Virus record (IMG/VR): IMGVR_UViG_3300044800_000053
Span: 1 to 29,829 of that record
Reading direction: 5' to 3' (one strand)
DNA length: 29,829 nucleotides
DNA from: a virus
Part shown: in pieces, positions 26,948-29,829 of the stretch
Layout: the number at the start of each line of letters is the position of its first letter
Numbering within the stretch: position 1 is the stretch's first letter
The notes under the pieces: generated by a model
The model's input: only the letters and a program-made list of their open reading frames with translations
Databases searched by the model: none
What the model was told of the DNA's origin: nothing
Program-made: the position numbers and the translations under genes

Positions 26948-29829
26948 CTATTTGCTCCTGCTCGACCGCGGTATGGACGGGACGGACTCTCCGTACTCCA
27001 TCGTGATCCCTGATATGACTATTTTCTGCGCACAGTAAACGCCTACGCTTGCCCCGACCGCGGTCTCCGTTTTCGGCTGGATGCGACAGCGGTATAGGTT
27101 CAGTCCGTTCCAGTCCCCCGGCGCTATGCGGATCGGCTCCGTCTGTGTCGAGTAGCCGTCCGCATCGAAGGAGAAGCACGAGAGGATGATATCGACCTGC
27201 GCCTTTGTCGGGGACCACAGCGTCACGTCGAATGCGGTCTGCTTTGTAGCCATTTCCTGGAGGGCGCCGAAGTATGCAGACTGGAAGGTCAACGGGACAA
27301 CCGTAGTCCCTCCGATATCGGTATAGGAATAGCGCCACTTCTGCGTAGTGTTGGCGATCTGGATTCCCGCCGTGGTGTCGTAGAGCGTGATTGAGGTCTG
27401 CCCCGCCTTCTTCGCGTTCTGCGTTACGATGCTGTCGCGCACCCATACGAAAGTAGACGCCGTCTGAAGGAGAAGCGTGTTGTCTATCACGCTGTAGACG
27501 CCGTTGATGATCGTCTCCAGAGCGTCCGAGCTGTTCCTGACATCGTTCATGCGCTTGAACTTGATCAGCGCGCGGCCGCCGTCGAAGGAATAGAGCGAGT
27601 TGTCGAAGGACGACAGGAAGTATGCCTGCTGAGGGGATACCGCTATCAGTTGCATCCCCGTGGCTGGAGCTACTGGCACCCCGCCTTTGCCCGTGAAGAG
27701 AGAGCCGCTAAACGTGGAAAGCCATATGTTGTACCCGTCGAACAGGTACGTCTGCCCGTAGAGATAGAAGGACTGGTACTGCCCCGGCGTCTCATTCCCA
27801 ATCTCGTAGTTCAGGTAATCGTAATTGATGTCCGCCGATCCCGTTGACCCCACGCCGACGAATATCGTCTCGATCTCCGTCCGCATGACGTGGAAGCTGA
27901 ACGTGTAGCCTATTGCAAGGGGAATGCGTGTGTCAGCGACGTAGAGCACGCCACTCTGGAAGCTGTTCGTGTAGGTGACGTTGTAGCTCTGGTATGTCGT
28001 GACGTAGAGAGGTGTTGCTCCGTTGTAGATGTTCACGCCGTACTGCGGGACGGCTCGGTCAACGAATGACGGCAGCTCTATCCCCGGCGCCTGATCGGTG
28101 ACGGTAGAGAATGTCTGCGTGATCAGCCGATCCCCCGCATCAACGGAATTGGCGTAGGGCCCCTGCATGATGGCTGCGAAGTGCACCGCGGTGCCGAGGA
28201 TCGCCGCCGTGCTGCGGAACAGGAATCGCCCGTTGTAGTCGTTCGTCCCGAGGTTCAGCGTCTTGTTGGCAACGTCTATGGCGTTTATCGGGGAAAGCGT
28301 GTTGACCATGTAGACGTTATCGCTAACCGCCTGGAACGTGTTCGTGGATGCGCTCTGGATGACGAAGAAGAAAAGCACCCCGTTGTAGCGGTAGATGCAA
28401 TTCAGCCGCGTGGAGCCGTTGTCCACGACATGCGGGATGAATGTCTCATCGTACTCACCTACGTTCGTGATCGGGACGCCGAGATTGTCGGTTGCGTCAG
28501 CGCCTATGATAGCCGCCGAGATAAAGGACGGGATCGCGCTCGTGGTACCGCTCGGACCCATGACGCTGCGGAGCGAACAGGTAGAGCCGAGCGAATTGCC
28601 GAAGAAGTCATTGAAACGACCGTAGCCGATGGCAGGGTTTTGCGTCTGAGACTGCCGGTAGTCGTACCACGCCCCGGTATTGTGCTGCATGATGGGGGCT
28701 ATGTAGGCGTAGATTTTCGGCGCATCGTCGCTGCGGGTAAATGTAGCCTCTGCGTATCCCGGTCCCTCCGCATGTGTTCCTATCGTCACCGTGACGGCAG
28801 CAAGGGCTACCCCGTAGTAGACGGGAGTAGCAGAGTACGTCCCTGCTTGGTTGTATCCTACCTCCCCGATGCCCGTGAGGAGGTTCGCCGCGTTCTTCTT
28901 CACGGGGAACGTGAGGATGGCGCGTGAGTATGCCGTGCCCGGGAATATGTCGATCACGCACCACGTCGCGTCAGTAATCGCGGTCATGGTACCTGCGAAG
29001 TCACCGATGGCGAAGTTTCCCGTTCCTTGTGTCCCTCCGATAAATCTTGTAGCTGTAAACTTCCACGCGAGAGTTGCACTCTTCATAATCTGAGAGCTGA
29101 TCATTATTTGCTGTGCTACAAGTCCATCAGTTGCAACGGCAGCGAATATACCGAGAGTGGGAGACCAGCAAACTGAAAACCATGTTCGTGCACTCGTACT
29201 CGTAGCCGCTATCCATGTGGTGCCATTAGTCGAGGTCATTATCTGAACACCAACTGCTCCATTTTGAGCTACGGCAACGAACATACCAAGATCGGGAGAC
29301 CAACAGACGGAAGTCCATGCTTGCGCGTTGGCACTTGTCGCCGCTGACCAACTTGTTCCATTAGTGGAATACATCACTTGTACTCCAACGGCTCCGTTCG
29401 CAGCAACAGCGACAAACTTTCCAAGAGATGGAGACCATGTTACGCTCTCCCATGCCTGAGCATTGGGGCTTGTTTGCGCTGACCATGTAGTCCCGTTCGT
29501 AGAAGTCATTATTTGCACACCCACAGCACCGTCATTTGCAACGGCCACGAACATTCCGAGTTCCTGGGACCAACAGACGGACTGCCATGCCTGAGCATTG
29601 GGGCTTGTAGCTGCCAACCATGTAGTCCCGTTAGTCGAATACATTATCTGTTGCGCAACAACACCATCAGAAGCAACAGCAACAAACATGCCCAAAGCAG
29701 GAGACCAACAGACGGAGTTCCAAATGCGAGCGTTAGGGCTGGTCTGAGATGCCCATGTAGTACCGTTGACTGAAGTCATTATCTGTGTAGCTACAAGACC
29801 ATCAGCGGCAACGGCCACGAACATTCCCA
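26948..29829 (-). CDS. Large tail protein with Asp-box repeats, 5' end outside window
   Basis: The frame is open through the right edge, with 958 residues from the first in-window ATG. The codons before it match the end of another repeat, so the N-terminus is missing. About five and a half copies of a 45-residue repeat contain STNGTTW, an Asp-box-like turn as in sialidase-type beta-propellers, and CWSPxLGMFVAVA. The remaining 700 residues are Ser/Thr/Asn/Tyr-rich beta sequence typical of phage tail tubes or spikes. It probably binds the host surface or forms the tail shaft. Confidence 0.8.
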   Translation of the reverse strand, partial: GMFVAVAADGLVATQIMTSVNGTTWASQTSPNARIWNSVCWSPALGMFVAVASDGVVAQQIMYSTNGTTWLAATSPNAQAWQSVCWSQELGMFVAVANDGAVGVQIMTSTNGTTWSAQTSPNAQAWESVTWSPSLGKFVAVAANGAVGVQVMYSTNGTSWSAATSANAQAWTSVCWSPDLGMFVAVAQNGAVGVQIMTSTNGTTWIAATSTSARTWFSVCWSPTLGIFAAVATDGLVAQQIMISSQIMKSATLAWKFTATRFIGGTQGTGNFAIGDFAGTMTAITDATWCVIDIFPGTAYSRAILTFPVKKNAANLLTGIGEVGYNQAGTYSATPVYYGVALAAVTVTIGTHAEGPGYAEATFTRSDDAPKIYAYIAPIMQHNTGAWYDYRQSQTQNPAIGYGRFNDFFGNSLGSTCSLRSVMGPSGTTSAIPSFISAAIIGADATDNLGVPITNVGEYDETFIPHVVDNGSTRLNCIYRYNGVLFFFVIQSASTNTFQAVSDNVYMVNTLSPINAIDVANKTLNLGTNDYNGRFLFRSTAAILGTAVHFAAIMQGPYANSVDAGDRLITQTFSTVTDQAPGIELPSFVDRAVPQYGVNIYNGATPLYVTTYQSYNVTYTNSFQSGVLYVADTRIPLAIGYTFSFHVMRTEIETIFVGVGSTGSADINYDYLNYEIGNETPGQYQSFYLYGQTYLFDGYNIWLSTFSGSLFTGKGGVPVAPATGMQLIAVSPQQAYFLSSFDNSLYSFDGGRALIKFKRMNDVRNSSDALETIINGVYSVIDNTLLLQTASTFVWVRDSIVTQNAKKAGQTSITLYDTTAGIQIANTTQKWRYSYTDIGGTTVVPLTFQSAYFGALQEMATKQTAFDVTLWSPTKAQVDIILSCFSFDADGYSTQTEPIRIAPGDWNGLNLYRCRIQPKTETAVGASVGVYCAQKIVISGITMEYGESVPSIPRSSRSK
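29102..29829 (-). repeat. 135-base coding repeats of the tail protein
   Basis: Direct repeats of 135 bases encode the 45-residue Asp-box units. They are similar but not identical, with the Asn-Gly-Thr-Thr-Trp core most conserved. The array is cut by the window edge, so total copy number is unknown. Confidence 0.9.

Noticed and set aside
28181-28927. 248-residue plus-strand ORF opposite the tail gene
   Set aside because: Arg/Val-rich antisense shadow of a protein with clear repeats and beta composition on the minus strand.

Overview
The window is a fragment of a tailed double-stranded DNA phage or prophage. The evidence is a terminase large subunit, portal protein, tyrosine integrase, replisome-organizer protein, large virion proteins and lysis genes. 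Long A/G-rich hydrophobic virion proteins suggest a podovirus-like particle, and spanin-like genes suggest a Gram-negative host; both are inferences. No host can be named. Genes are open at both edges: a structural gene runs off the left end and the 5' part of a tail gene is missing on the right. The rest of the head and tail module therefore lies outside the window.

Almost every gene is on the minus strand and tightly packed, usually with the stop of one gene overlapping the start of the next (TGATG, ATGA, GTGA, TAATG). Reading right to left: a tail protein with 45-residue Asp-box repeats, a peptidase-S74 chaperone-type protein, a 284-residue virion protein, an 805-residue putative ejection protein and small tail-associated proteins (29.8-21.8 kb). 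Next is a lysis and membrane block (21.8-19.7 kb) with a membrane-anchored coiled coil, a C39-like peptidase, holin-like proteins and two heavily overlapping spanin-like genes. The early/accessory region (17.8-10.6 kb) holds zinc-ribbon proteins, a recombination-type protein, an ASCH-like protein, a lysozyme-like protein, an Ala-rich repeat protein, many small ORFs and an ATP-dependent RNA ligase. Integrase, a structured intergenic element, a replisome organizer with a DSDSDS linker and a VRR-NUC nuclease follow (10.4-7.7 kb). Small regulatory-type genes then lead to the terminase, a tRNA-Thr with terminator, and the portal (7.6-0 kb).

The exception is a plus-strand island at 17.9-19.7 kb. 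A consensus-type promoter drives three tandem RNAs that fold alike: lower stem, single bulged U, GG:CC pair, internal loop with four bases (NGAA) against seven, then an upper helix. This is the Ro60-binding architecture of Y RNAs. The second RNA carries a complete tRNA-Asn-like module in circularly permuted order, its acceptor stem capped by a GCAA tetraloop. Immediately downstream is a TROVE/vWA gene, a Ro60 (Rsr) orthologue. Two divergent promoters with the same hexamers and 17-bp spacers, and two dyad symmetries, separate this island from the leftward genes. Two similar 40-residue basic proteins bracket the island in opposite orientation. With the RNA ligase and tRNA-Thr, the phage carries an unusual set of RNA-handling genes.

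Other notable features are three microsatellite-like coding repeats, two of which vary the first base of NGG codons (Trp/Gly/Arg). There is also a bipartite motif with an exact 8-base spacer upstream of three genes, and a three-way-junction element with possible loop-loop pairing between integrase and the replication gene.
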